A DNA stretch of 64,000 bases from contig NZ_CP075524.1 in NCBI RefSeq assembly GCF_025808395.1, positions 558,001 to 622,000 of the forward strand. Reading direction: 5' to 3'. The notes under the pieces are model-generated. The model worked only from the letters and a program-made list of their open reading frames with translations. It ran no database searches and had not been told where the DNA came from. A program made the translations under genes and the position numbers. Source of the DNA: Microcella sp. Its GTDB lineage: Bacteria; Actinomycetota; Actinomycetes; Actinomycetales; Microbacteriaceae. Positions 1-10,756 of this stretch are shown piece after piece (position 1 is the first letter of the stretch; each line of letters opens with the position of its first letter).

Positions 1-320
1 TCAACCCGGGCTCGAAGCCCAACGAGACGATCTACACCTACAGCGAGGCCGAGTTGAACGGTGTGCTCGCCGCCTTGAAGAAATCGGGCAAGCGATACCA
101 AGACCCGATTCAGCGGTACAAGGGGCTCGGCGAGATGGACGCAGATCAGTTGGCCGACACCACGATGAGCCGCGCCCACCGCACGCTGCGTCGAGTTCGA
201 GTAACCGATGCAGAGGCTGCATCGGCTGTCTTCGAGCTGCTCATGGGCAACGAGGTGGCGCCGCGCAAAGAGTTCATCATCGCCGGCCAGGGGCTCGACC
301 GCGACCGCATCGACGTCTGA
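1..320 (+). CDS. parE: DNA topoisomerase IV subunit B, C-terminal end (partial)
   Basis: This is the last ~105 residues of a type IIA topoisomerase B subunit, cut by the left edge. The reading frame begins at base 3. It carries the end of the TOPRIM region, with the IQRYKGLGEMDADQL stretch typical of GyrB/ParE, and finishes with RKEFI...DRERID-like residues (here LDRDRIDV) seen at actinobacterial ParE C-termini. ParE supplies the ATPase that drives strand passage with ParC. The parC gene lies just downstream on the opposite strand, so the two subunits converge tail to tail. That pairing favours ParE over GyrB. Confidence 0.9.
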   Translation, partial: NPGSKPNETIYTYSEAELNGVLAALKKSGKRYQDPIQRYKGLGEMDADQLADTTMSRAHRTLRRVRVTDAEAASAVFELLMGNEVAPRKEFIIAGQGLDRDRIDV

Positions 321-334
321 GCTCGCGCCGAGCT
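320..334. terminator. Short hairpin between the convergent parE and parC stops
   Basis: AGCTCG at 320-325 pairs with CGAGCT at 329-334 around a 3-base loop. It covers the gap between the two convergent stop codons. It may act as a weak bidirectional terminator, but the stem is only 6 bp and there is no T-tract. Confidence 0.35.
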
Positions 335-2804
335 ACGCGATCGTCGTGCCGATCGACCCGATCGGCGAGTCGAGCGCGAGGCCCGAGGCGTCTCGCTTCG
401 CACCGCCGTCTGGCAGCGAGCGCTGCGAGCCGTCAGCACCCACCGCGAGTGGGTTCTCACCCACCCAGGCGAGACGCAGCACGTCTTCGCCCTTGAGAAA
501 GGCGTGGCACCGCACGCCACCGGTGGCGCGACCCTTCGCCGGAAACTGCGCGAAGTCTGAGACCTTCGCCCGACCAGGGTCGACGCCGGCGATCGTCTGG
601 CTCGAGCCCGACACCGTCACGACGGCGGCGGCGTCAGATTCGACGGCAGTGAAGTGCACGACGCGGGCGCCTGCAGCGAGTTTGATGCCTGCCATGCCGC
701 CAGCGGCGAGGCCTTGGGGGCGAACGTGCTCGGCAGCGAAGTGCAGCAGCTGCGCGTCAGACGTGACGAAGACGAGGCGATGGCCATCGGTCGCGGGGGC
801 CGCGCCGATCACGGCATCTCCGGCTTTGAGACCGATGACTTCGCCGTCGGGTCGAGCGGGCCACGAGCCGGGCAGCACCCGCTTCACGACGCCGTCTCGA
901 GTGCCGAGTGCGAGCGCAACGTCGCTCTCTGCATCGATGACCGTGAGCACTGTCTCTGTCGCATCGGCGAGCGCCAGGTAGTCGCGCATCTTCACGCCCG
1001 CGGCGAGCTGCACAGAGTTCGCAGGAACGCTCGGCAGGTCGACGGGGGTGAACCGCACGAATCGCCCTCTCGAGGTGATCGCGATGAGCTCGCCTCGCGT
1101 GGTCGAGTCGATCGAGCAGAGCAGGGCGTCGTGCTTGCTGCGCCTGGCTGGCGTCAGCACGGTCGTCTCGTCGGTGAGCTCGACGCGAACGGCGCGACCC
1201 GTCGTCGACACGAGCACTCTGCACGGCGCGTCGGCGATCTCGAGCGAGACGGCGGCGGCGTTGCGGCTGCGCGAGGCGGCGGGCGCCGGGCCAGCTTCGG
1301 TGAGCAGCGTTCGGCGCGGGGTGCCGAATCGCTCGGCCGTGGCGTCGAGCTCGTCGGCGACGACCAGACGGATGCGCGCCGAATCGCTCAAGAGCGTCTC
1401 GAGCTCGGCGATCTCGGCACGCAGCTGATCGCGCTCTGCTTCGAGCTCGATACGACTGAACTTGGTGAGCCTGCGCAAGCGCAGCTCGAGAATGTAGTCG
1501 CTCTGCAGCTGACTGAGATCGAAGACCTCCATGAGCCGGGTTCGCGCCTGGTCGGCATCGTCAGAGCTGCGGATGACCTGGATGACGTCGTCGATGTCGA
1601 GAATCGCGATGAGCAGGCCGTCAACGAGGTGCAGTCGCTCGCGGCGGCGCGCAAGGCGGTATTCGCTGCGACGCGTGACGACCTGGATGCGGTGGTCGAG
1701 GTATACCCGCAGCAGTTCTTTCAGGCCGAGCGTCTGGGGCATTCCGCCGACGAGGGCGACGGCGTTGATCGAGAAGCCGTCTTCGAGCGGCGTGTAGCGG
1801 TACAGCTGCTCGAGCACCGCCTCAGGGCTAAACCCGGTCTTGATGCCGATGACCAGTCTGAGGCCGTTGCGTCGATCGGTGAGGTCGGTGACGTCGCTGA
1901 TGCCAGACAGCCGCTTCGACTGCACGCCGTCTTTGATCTTCTCGATCACCTTCTCGGGGCCGACCAGGTACGGAAGCTCGGTGACGACGATGCCGGTCTT
2001 CCGCGCCGTGATGGGTTCGATCGAGACCTTCGCCCGAGTCTTGAAGCTGCCTCGGCCGGTCGCATAGGCCTCACGAATGCCGTCGAGGCCGATGATCGTT
2101 CCGCCGGTGGGCAGATCGGGTGCGGGCACGTAGGCCATGAGGTCGTCGAGGGTGGCGTCGGGATGCTCGAGAAGATGCCGCGCGGCCGACACCACCTCGA
2201 TCAGGTTGTGGGGCGCCATGTTGGTCGCCATGCCCACGGCGATGCCGCTGGCGCCGTTGACGAGCAGGTTCGGGAAGGCGGCGGGCAGAACCGACGGCTG
2301 CGTGAGCTGGTTGTCGTAGTTCGGCACGAAGTCGACGACGTCTTCGTCGAGGCTGTCGACCATCGCCATCGCCTCTGGCCTCAGGCGCGCCTCGGTGTAG
2401 CGAGCGGCGGCGGGGCCGTCGTCGAGTGATCCGAAGTTTCCGTGGCCGTCGATGAGAGGCACCCGCAGCGTGAAGTCTTGCGAGAGCCTCACCAGGGCGT
2501 CGTAGATGGCGCTGTCGCCGTGCGGGTGCAGCTTTCCCATGACTTCGCCGACTACTCTCGCCGACTTCACATGCCCGCGATCGGGGCGCAGACCCATCTC
2601 GGCCATCTGATAGAGGATTCTGCGCTGCACGGGCTTGAGACCATCGCGAGCGTCGGGGAGAGCTCGCGAGTAGATCACCGAGTAGGCGTACTCGAGAAAC
2701 GAGCCTTGCATCTCGTCGGCGAGGTCGACGTCGTCGATGCGCTCGCCCACGGGCGCGTCAGAGGGGGTCGAACCGCCGGAGCGGGAGGGAGGAGGGGGAG
2801 TCAT
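333..2804 (-). CDS. parC: DNA topoisomerase IV subunit A
   Basis: The 823-residue protein is the DNA cleavage/religation subunit of topoisomerase IV, which decatenates chromosomes. The N-terminal breakage-reunion domain has the DGLKPVQRRIL signature, the HPHGDSAIYD quinolone-determining stretch (Ser98 and Asp102, wild-type looking) and RYTEARL with catalytic Tyr136. A GyrA/ParC beta-propeller follows. The ATG start sits 12 bases after a TAGCAT -10 box and has no clear Shine-Dalgarno. The partner parE ends 12 bases away on the other strand. GyrA is the alternative, but the parE context and the lack of an obvious GyrA box favour ParC. Confidence 0.9.
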   Translation of the reverse strand: MTPPPPSRSGGSTPSDAPVGERIDDVDLADEMQGSFLEYAYSVIYSRALPDARDGLKPVQRRILYQMAEMGLRPDRGHVKSARVVGEVMGKLHPHGDSAIYDALVRLSQDFTLRVPLIDGHGNFGSLDDGPAAARYTEARLRPEAMAMVDSLDEDVVDFVPNYDNQLTQPSVLPAAFPNLLVNGASGIAVGMATNMAPHNLIEVVSAARHLLEHPDATLDDLMAYVPAPDLPTGGTIIGLDGIREAYATGRGSFKTRAKVSIEPITARKTGIVVTELPYLVGPEKVIEKIKDGVQSKRLSGISDVTDLTDRRNGLRLVIGIKTGFSPEAVLEQLYRYTPLEDGFSINAVALVGGMPQTLGLKELLRVYLDHRIQVVTRRSEYRLARRRERLHLVDGLLIAILDIDDVIQVIRSSDDADQARTRLMEVFDLSQLQSDYILELRLRRLTKFSRIELEAERDQLRAEIAELETLLSDSARIRLVVADELDATAERFGTPRRTLLTEAGPAPAASRSRNAAAVSLEIADAPCRVLVSTTGRAVRVELTDETTVLTPARRSKHDALLCSIDSTTRGELIAITSRGRFVRFTPVDLPSVPANSVQLAAGVKMRDYLALADATETVLTVIDAESDVALALGTRDGVVKRVLPGSWPARPDGEVIGLKAGDAVIGAAPATDGHRLVFVTSDAQLLHFAAEHVRPQGLAAGGMAGIKLAAGARVVHFTAVESDAAAVVTVSGSSQTIAGVDPGRAKVSDFAQFPAKGRATGGVRCHAFLKGEDVLRLAWVGENPLAVGADGSQRSLPDGGAKRDASGLALDSPIGSIGTTIA

Positions 2805-2809
2805 AAGAT
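2804..2809 (+). promoter_or_regulatory. -10 box of the phosphodiesterase gene (leaderless)
   Basis: TAAGAT lies 7 bases before the ATG at 2817, the spacing of leaderless actinobacterial transcripts. It overlaps the first base of the parC start codon, and it is the reason 2817 is preferred over the ATG at 2808. Confidence 0.45.
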
Positions 2810-2816
2810 GGCCCCC

Positions 2817-2822
2817 ATGCTA
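2817..2822 (-). promoter_or_regulatory. -10 box of parC
   Basis: TAGCAT on the minus strand lies 12 bases before the parC ATG, giving a 5' leader of only about 5 bases. The box overlaps the start codon of the divergent phosphodiesterase gene. Confidence 0.4.
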
Positions 2823-3944
2823 CCGGCGCCCCGCGGCGACATCCCGTCACTCGCCGACGTGTTGACGGGTTCGTTCTCGGCACTGCAGGGCCGACCCAGC
2901 AGACTCGAGCTTCCGGCGGTGCGCAGTGCTGCCGTGATTCTCGTCGATGGCCTCGGCATGGGCTCGCTCTCGGTCAACTCGGGCCACGCGCGTCGGCTGC
3001 TGGCGGCCATACCGCGGCGGGGGGGCGTGATCGAGTCGGCGTTTCCGACCACCACTGCCGCGGCACTCGCCACCCTGACGACGGGTGCGTCGGCCGGCGA
3101 GCACGGCCTCGTGGGGTACCGCTCAGTCGACCCAGACGCCGACCGAGTCGTCGCGCTGCTGCGCGACTGGGATGCGACCATGGTGCCTCGGCAGTGGCAG
3201 CGTCGAGACACGGTCTTCGAAGCGGCGGCGCGGGCAGGCATCGACCCGGTCGTCGTCGGGGCAGAGCGCTACCGCTCGACCGGGTTCACCGAGGCCGTCC
3301 TGCGCGGTGCCCGCTTCACGCCCGCGGGGTCGATCACCGAGCGTGTCGAGACGGCGATTCGATTGCTCGACGGCGGCGAGAGCCGACTCGTCTACGCCTA
3401 CATCCCCGAGCTCGACATGGCTGGTCACTCCCACGGCGTCGACTCTGATGCCTGGCGGGCGCGCCTCGACGAGCTCGATGCGGCGCTCGCGGTGCTCGAC
3501 TCGGCGGTGCCTCGAGACGCGGGCGTGCTGCTGACTGCCGATCATGGAATGCTCGATGTTCCGGCGCACCGGCGCATCGTCATTGCTGCCGAGAGTCCTG
3601 TGTGGGCCGAGGTGAGGCACGTGGCAGGAGAACCGCGCTGCCTGCATCTGGGGCTGGAGAATCCCTCTGCCGCCGTTCGGGTGCGCGACAGATGGCGCGA
3701 CGCCGAAGGCGAGCGGGCGTGGGTCGTGACGCGTGACGAGGCCATTGGGGCCGGCTGGTTCGGCGTGGTCGAGCCTCATGTGCTGCCGCGAATCGGCGAC
3801 GTGCTCGTGGCAGCGCGGGCTGCAGTGGCGTACTACGACGAGCGGTCGGCCACGTCGCAGTCGCTCGCGATGGTCGGTCAGCACGGTTCGTTCTCTCCCG
3901 ACGAGACGCGCATTCCGCTCGCGCGTTGGGGAGCCTTCGCCTGA
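2817..3944 (+). CDS. Alkaline phosphatase superfamily nucleotide pyrophosphatase/phosphodiesterase
   Basis: This 375-residue protein belongs to the type I phosphodiesterase/nucleotide pyrophosphatase group of the alkaline phosphatase superfamily. Metal-site motifs are visible in order: LVDGLGMG near the N-terminus, the nucleophile segment FPTTTAAALATLTTG, LDMAGHSHGVDSD, and TADHGMLD. No signal peptide is seen, so it is probably cytoplasmic. It is transcribed divergently from parC with interlocking promoters. Two in-frame ATGs exist, 2808 and 2817; the second fits a -10 box 7 bases upstream. The physiological substrate is unknown. In actinobacteria this family sits near sepH and dut, as here. 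Confidence 0.8.
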   Translation: MLPAPRGDIPSLADVLTGSFSALQGRPSRLELPAVRSAAVILVDGLGMGSLSVNSGHARRLLAAIPRRGGVIESAFPTTTAAALATLTTGASAGEHGLVGYRSVDPDADRVVALLRDWDATMVPRQWQRRDTVFEAAARAGIDPVVVGAERYRSTGFTEAVLRGARFTPAGSITERVETAIRLLDGGESRLVYAYIPELDMAGHSHGVDSDAWRARLDELDAALAVLDSAVPRDAGVLLTADHGMLDVPAHRRIVIAAESPVWAEVRHVAGEPRCLHLGLENPSAAVRVRDRWRDAEGERAWVVTRDEAIGAGWFGVVEPHVLPRIGDVLVAARAAVAYYDERSATSQSLAMVGQHGSFSPDETRIPLARWGAFA

Positions 3945-3961
3945 GACGACGTCAGCAGGCG

Positions 3962-4975
3962 TCAGGCGGGATCATCGTCGGGTCGGGCTCCGAACACGAT
4001 CTCGTCCCACGATGGCATGGCAGCGCGACCGCGCCGAGCCCCGGTCTTGCTCGTGGGGGCTGGGGTGTCGACCTCGAGCTCAGCGTCGGCATCATCGCCC
4101 GACACCTCATCGTCAGTGACGTCGAGCGGCACGTCGACGATCCTGATGCTGCCGGTCGAGGGGTGCGCGGCGCGAGATGACTCCCAGTCTTCGTTCGCTG
4201 CGGCTTCTCGCTCGCCGCGGCGTCGTCGAAGCGCGTCGAGCAGGTCGGCGGTGGCGCCGACATCGCTCGACTCAGCGGTATCGGTCTCGGCGATGCGCGC
4301 CACCGGACGCTGCATCGGCTCAGCGCCTCCGGGTGAAGCAGTGGTGGGGGTGAAGGCTCCGCTGTCGAATCGAGTGGTCGAGGGTTCGTCGGCCGCCACC
4401 GCTCGAAGGCGCGGTGGCATCACGCCAGGGCTCGCGCTCTGCTGCGACAGCGCCTGCGCCTCATGGTCGGCGGGTGCCAGAGTGAGCTTCTTCGCGTCAT
4501 ACGCCCACGTCGCCCGCCGTTCGATGGTTCCTTCGATGAAGTCGACCACGATGAGCCAGTGCGCGTCTTTCTTGCGGCTCGACCAGTGGATGTCGCGGGC
4601 TCCGAGCTCATCGAGTCGTGCATCGATCGCTGAACCGAATAAGGCGATGCCATCGTGCTCGGCAGCGGTTGCGACGGCGACCGACCGAGCAGCCGTGATC
4701 ACATACTCGCGCTCGGCGAGCACTGGGCCTTCGAACCTCTGGATGTACTCGATCGGCTCGCCCGTGCGCTCGGCGACTTCGGCCGCGGTCATGCCAGACC
4801 TGATCATCGCCTGCACGTCTCGAGGGCCGACGCGATGGGCAGCGGGAGATGCCGGCCGGTTCTGTCGCAAGGCGGTGTGCAACGCCTCGGTGATGGGCAC
4901 ACGAAAACGAGTGCCGTCGGCGGAGACGACGATGAGAGCGCCGTTCTCGACACCGATCACTGACAGTTCGTCCAT
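3962..4975 (-). CDS. sepH: Septation protein SepH (DUF3071)
   Basis: The 337-residue protein has an N-terminal DUF3071 domain (about residues 1-170) with a helix-turn-helix-like part (VQAMIRSGMTAAEVAERTG) followed by IEYIQRFEGPVLAEREY. A long acidic, poorly conserved C-terminal tail ends in the basic stretch KTGARRGRAAMPSWDEI. In Streptomyces and mycobacteria SepH binds FtsZ and promotes Z-ring assembly; its role here is inferred from the family. The start ATG follows GGGAGGT with a 5-base spacer. It converges with the phosphodiesterase gene and diverges from the DUF4193 gene. Confidence 0.88.
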   Translation of the reverse strand: MDELSVIGVENGALIVVSADGTRFRVPITEALHTALRQNRPASPAAHRVGPRDVQAMIRSGMTAAEVAERTGEPIEYIQRFEGPVLAEREYVITAARSVAVATAAEHDGIALFGSAIDARLDELGARDIHWSSRKKDAHWLIVVDFIEGTIERRATWAYDAKKLTLAPADHEAQALSQQSASPGVMPPRLRAVAADEPSTTRFDSGAFTPTTASPGGAEPMQRPVARIAETDTAESSDVGATADLLDALRRRRGEREAAANEDWESSRAAHPSTGSIRIVDVPLDVTDDEVSGDDADAELEVDTPAPTSKTGARRGRAAMPSWDEIVFGARPDDDPA

Positions 4976-5178
4976 GTGAGACCTCCCGTACCGGGCTTGC
5001 TGCGCTCAGCATCGCACGTTCGAGGCGCTCGGCTCGGGAATAGAGCGGGCGTGCCGAAAGTTGACGGCAGAGCGAACATTGGCCGCTCTTTCTCGACTGC
5101 GTTTGCGTTTACCGCAGGCATACTGCAAACTGTGGCCGCTGAACGCGCCCGATGAGTGATGACAAGAAGTGGACTGGC

Positions 5179-5469
5179 ATGGCAACGGACTACGACGCCC
5201 CCCGCAAGACTGACGAAGACACCGATTCGATTCAGGCATTGCAGGAGCGCGTTCCCGACAAAATGTCAGGCGTTGTCGATGTCGACGATGCCGACAATCC
5301 CGGCTTCGAACTGGCCGGGCAAGACCTTGCAGATCTCGATCTCGACGTCGTCGTCTTGCCCCCTCAGGCCGACGAGTTCACCTGCATCAGCTGCTTCCTG
5401 GTGAAGCACCGCTCGCAGCTCGACCACGATGAGAAGCTCGGCTCGGTCTGCCGGGAGTGCGCTTCCTGA
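5179..5469 (+). CDS. DUF4193 family zinc-ribbon protein
   Basis: This small acidic protein of 96 residues ends in a four-cysteine module, FTCISCFLVKHRSQL...SVCRECAS, with two CxxC pairs that probably bind zinc. It matches the DUF4193 family, conserved in actinobacteria next to the DUF3093 and dut genes (the Rv2699c position in Mycobacterium). Its function is unknown. The ATG at 5179 is preferred to upstream in-frame starts because family members begin MATDYDAPR-like. About 200 bases separate it from sepH, with no other gene visible. Confidence 0.85.
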   Translation: MATDYDAPRKTDEDTDSIQALQERVPDKMSGVVDVDDADNPGFELAGQDLADLDLDVVVLPPQADEFTCISCFLVKHRSQLDHDEKLGSVCRECAS

Positions 5470-5487
5470 GCTTCCGCTCGTCAGCGC

Positions 5488-5937
5488 TCATGCAGAGTGC
5501 GCGCGGGCAGCGTCGAGTGCCGCTCTCAGCGCCTCAGGTCGCCGCGTCGAGACGAGCCAGTACGGGGTCGGATCCTGCGGGTCGACGATCTCGATACGCA
5601 CGACGGGGTCGATGTCGCCTCGAATGACCAGGTAGGCACGGGCATCCAGCCCCGGTCCTCGAGCGTGCCGCGCCTCGACACCTCGCGCGAGCTCTGTCTC
5701 GCCGACAAACGCGAGCGGTACCCGCGCCTTGCCAGCGCGCAGCATTCCGCCGCTCACGTCGATCGTCGGTGCCGAGATCGTCGCGAGCGCGATGACTCCG
5801 CTGAACAGCACGATGCCGGTGAGGGCACCGACCACCAGGTCGATCGCGGCGAAGGTCAGCAGGCTGGCCGGAATCGCGAGGGCGGCGATGGCGATGATCC
5901 AGGGGGAGGGCCAGAGGCGCTCTCGGTACTCACTCAT
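5488..5937 (-). CDS. DUF3093 family membrane protein
   Basis: The 149-residue protein begins MSEYRERLWPSPW and has two hydrophobic segments (about residues 13-32 and 36-55). A soluble C-terminal domain follows, with the DPQDPTPYWLVSTRRP motif typical of DUF3093. It is an integral membrane protein of unknown function, conserved in actinobacteria between a DUF4193 gene and dut. It converges with DUF4193 and diverges from dut. An ATG three codons upstream is possible, but the chosen one matches the family N-terminus. Confidence 0.82.
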   Translation of the reverse strand: MSEYRERLWPSPWIIAIAALAIPASLLTFAAIDLVVGALTGIVLFSGVIALATISAPTIDVSGGMLRAGKARVPLAFVGETELARGVEARHARGPGLDARAYLVIRGDIDPVVRIEIVDPQDPTPYWLVSTRRPEALRAALDAARAHSA

Positions 5938-5958
5938 GACGACCATTCGACCATGCAC

Positions 5959-5964
5959 TAGCCT
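5959..5964 (+). promoter_or_regulatory. -10 box of dut (leaderless)
   Basis: TAGCCT is followed by 6 bases and the GTG at 5971, predicting a leaderless dut transcript and supporting that start over the ATG at 5998. Confidence 0.5.
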
Positions 5965-5970
5965 CGACGC

Positions 5971-6432
5971 GTGCCGCACGACGTCGATGTACTCATCATG
6001 GGTGACCACCTGCCGCTCTATGCGCACCCCGGAGACGCGGGGGCAGACCTCGTCGCCGACGAAGCGGTGGTGCTCGGGCCAGGCGAGCGGGCGACGGTGG
6101 GCACTGGCACGGCGATCGCTCTTCCCGAGGGCTTTGCCGCGTTCGTGGTTCCGCGCAGCGGCCTCGCCGCTCGTGACGGCATCACCATCGTGAACGCGCC
6201 GGGGACGGTCGACGCCGGCTATCGAGGCGAGATCAAGGTCACCCTGCTGAACACCGATCGCGATCACGAGTTTCGTGTGGAGCGAGGTGATCGCATCGCC
6301 CAGTTGATCGTGTGGCCGGTGTCGCGAGCGCACTTCGTGCCGGTCGACTCGCTTCCGGGCTCGCATCGAGGGGAGCGGGGATTCGGCTCGACCGGCTACC
6401 GTGGTGTGCCGACTGAAGGAGAACTCGAGTGA
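5971..6432 (+). CDS. dut: dUTP diphosphatase (dUTPase)
   Basis: The trimeric dUTPase hydrolyses dUTP to dUMP and pyrophosphate, keeping uracil out of DNA and feeding thymidylate synthesis. The 153 residues contain the five family motifs, including DAGADL near the N-terminus, PRSGLAARDGI, the substrate-binding GTVDAGYRGEI, RGDRIAQLIV and the C-terminal glycine-rich RGERGFGSTG that closes over the active site. The GTG start is fixed by a -10 box 6 bases upstream. Its TGA overlaps the GTG of the DUF3710 gene (GTGA), indicating an operon. Confidence 0.95.
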   Translation: MPHDVDVLIMGDHLPLYAHPGDAGADLVADEAVVLGPGERATVGTGTAIALPEGFAAFVVPRSGLAARDGITIVNAPGTVDAGYRGEIKVTLLNTDRDHEFRVERGDRIAQLIVWPVSRAHFVPVDSLPGSHRGERGFGSTGYRGVPTEGELE

Positions 6433-7043
6433 CCGATTCGACCCCAGGCGAGACGCTGCCAGACGACGCCAAGTCTGCTCCGGCAGATCGCTCAGAGCTC
6501 GGCCCTCTCGACGAGAGCGAGGCCAACGCGGTGCGGCCCTATGTCGACCTCGGAGGCGTGAAACTGGTGCCGCGCGAGGGCCTGCAACTGCGCCTCGAGA
6601 TCGAAGAGGGCTCGAAGCGCGTCGTTGCGGTCGGAATCGACTACGCAGGATCAACGCTGCAGGTGCAGCCGTTCGCCGCCCCCCGTTCGAGCGGGCTGTG
6701 GCACGAGATCCGTGCGCAGATCGTCGAGCAGATCCGGTCGCAGGGCGGCGAGACGCAGCAGCGTGACGGCACGCTCGGCCCCGAGGTCGTCGCGCAGATT
6801 CCCGTCGCTGGCGGTGCGGCGGGCGCCACTCGGGTCGCACGCTTCATCGGCGTCGATGGCCCGCGTTGGTTCTTGCGAGGTGTCGTCGCCGGTGCAGGTG
6901 CCGTCGAACCCGAAGCAGCAGCCGCGATCGATGAGGTGTTCCGCAGCATTGTCGTCGTGCGGGGAACGACACCGATGCCTCCGCGCGACCTGATTCCGCT
7001 GCATGTTCCGCAGGGAGCCGTGCAGCCCCCCGCAGCACCATGA
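6429..7043 (+). CDS. DUF3710 family protein
   Basis: This soluble 204-residue protein of unknown function matches DUF3710: RPYVDLGGVKL..REGLQLRLEIEE near residues 35-60, then EIRAQIVEQIRSQGG and GPRWFLRGVV. It is conserved directly downstream of dut in actinobacteria (the Rv2696c position). It is translationally coupled to dut through GTGA and to the following DUF3159 gene through ATGA. Confidence 0.85.
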   Translation: MTDSTPGETLPDDAKSAPADRSELGPLDESEANAVRPYVDLGGVKLVPREGLQLRLEIEEGSKRVVAVGIDYAGSTLQVQPFAAPRSSGLWHEIRAQIVEQIRSQGGETQQRDGTLGPEVVAQIPVAGGAAGATRVARFIGVDGPRWFLRGVVAGAGAVEPEAAAAIDEVFRSIVVVRGTTPMPPRDLIPLHVPQGAVQPPAAP

Positions 7044-7750
7044 CGCACGGCGACTCCGAGAACGACTCGCTCGAGCCAGACCCTGACGTGCGGGCGGCTC
7101 TCGCGGCTGCTGCGCAGCGATCGGGGTTCGCGCGCGTCACCCCCGGCGAGCGGCCGACCGCTCAGGCGCTCTGGGGCGCCCTCGGTGGCGTCAGAGGACT
7201 CATCGAGTCGCTGCTGCCCGGCTTTCTGTTTCTCGTCGTCTACACGATCACGGCAGAAGTCGCGCCGTCGGTCTTGATTCCTCTGGCCATCGCCGTCGTG
7301 TTCGTGCTCGTCCGTGTCGTCATGCGTTCTGCGGTGATGCCTGCAGTGATCGGCCTCGTCGGCATCGCGTTGTCGGCGGGCTTGGCGCTCTGGTCGGGCA
7401 GGGCAGAAGAGAACTTCGTGCTCGGCTTCATCATCAACGCTGTCTGGCTCGCCGCGCTGCTCGTGAGCCTGCTGGCCAGGCGGCCCCTCATCGGCATCAT
7501 CACCGGTCTGCTCACGGGTGATCATGACTGGCGCGCAGACCCCGCCAAACGCACGGTCTTGACCGTCACCACCTGGCTGTGGGCCGCACTCTTCGCTTGT
7601 CGACTGGCGGTGCAGGTGCCGCTCTACCTGAGCGAGCAGGCCGCCGCGCTCGCCGCGACCAAGCTGCTCATGGGGCTGCCGCTCTATGCGGCGGTGCTGT
7701 GGGTCACGTGGCTCATGATCCGTGCGGTCTACGCGCGCCGAGCATCCTGA
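7040..7750 (+). CDS. DUF3159 family membrane protein
   Basis: The 236-residue protein has a soluble N-terminus of about 60 residues (with ALWGALGGVRGLIESLLPG at the start of the domain) followed by about six hydrophobic helices. It matches DUF3159, a polytopic actinobacterial family of unknown function (the Rv2693c position). Its ATG overlaps the stop of the DUF3710 gene, so it is the third gene of the dut operon. Confidence 0.83.
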   Translation: MTHGDSENDSLEPDPDVRAALAAAAQRSGFARVTPGERPTAQALWGALGGVRGLIESLLPGFLFLVVYTITAEVAPSVLIPLAIAVVFVLVRVVMRSAVMPAVIGLVGIALSAGLALWSGRAEENFVLGFIINAVWLAALLVSLLARRPLIGIITGLLTGDHDWRADPAKRTVLTVTTWLWAALFACRLAVQVPLYLSEQAAALAATKLLMGLPLYAAVLWVTWLMIRAVYARRAS

Positions 7751-7764
7751 GTGATAGCATTATT

Positions 7765-7782
7765 TATCTCGACATCAAGATA
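7765..7782. promoter_or_regulatory. Imperfect palindrome upstream of acnA, candidate operator
   Basis: TATCTCGACATCAAGATA is an 18-base inverted repeat in which 7 of 9 positions pair. It lies in an unusually AT-rich patch, just upstream of the proposed acnA -10 box and over the expected -35 region. The symmetry and position suggest a repressor site; no regulator gene lies nearby. Confidence 0.4.
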
Positions 7783-7794
7783 GTTTCGGGCCGC

Positions 7795-7800
7795 TAGGCT
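7795..7800 (+). promoter_or_regulatory. -10 box of acnA
   Basis: TAGGCT lies 58 bases before the acnA GTG, predicting a leader of about 50 bases that contains the AGAGGAGA ribosome-binding site. Confidence 0.4.
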
Positions 7801-7858
7801 GAAGCCGTCGCCCCGTCGTCGTGCATGACGAACGGTATTTTGCGTAGAGGAGACTCCT

Positions 7859-10672
<2,814 letters not shown>

Positions 10673-10694
10673 GCTCTCAGAAATCGTCGGTGAA

Positions 10695-10725
10695 CACCCA
10701 GCTTGTGGGTGCCGCCGAGAGGCGG
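10695..10725 (+). terminator. Tandem hairpins after acnA
   Basis: CACCCA (10695-10700) pairs with TGGGTG (10706-10711). It is followed at once by CCGCC/GGCGG (10712-10725) with a GAGA loop. Together they lie 23 bases past the acnA stop and before the dxs promoter, so they probably terminate acnA. Confidence 0.5.
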
Positions 10726-10744
10726 TGCCGCGAGGTTGCTCGTT

Positions 10745-10750
10745 TAGAGT
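10745..10750 (+). promoter_or_regulatory. -10 box of dxs (leaderless)
   Basis: TAGAGT is followed by 6 bases and the dxs ATG at 10757. There is no Shine-Dalgarno, so transcription probably begins at or next to the start codon. Confidence 0.5.
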
Positions 10751-10756
10751 GGTGAA

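Noticed and set aside
654..2429. Long open frame on the plus strand opposite parC (591 codons)
   Set aside because: It is the mirror of a strongly conserved gene. Its translation is a low-complexity Asp/Glu/Arg/Val-rich run with no motifs, typical of antisense frames in high-GC coding DNA.
2442..2816. Upstream extension of the phosphodiesterase frame
   Set aside because: It would overlap the start of parC by hundreds of bases and matches nothing in the family; the -10 box places the start at 2817.
4976..5178. Inverted repeat GTTTGC...GCAAAC and a TTGACG before the DUF4193 gene
   Set aside because: The pieces are short and their spacing fits neither a clear promoter nor an operator; the 200-base gap otherwise shows nothing.
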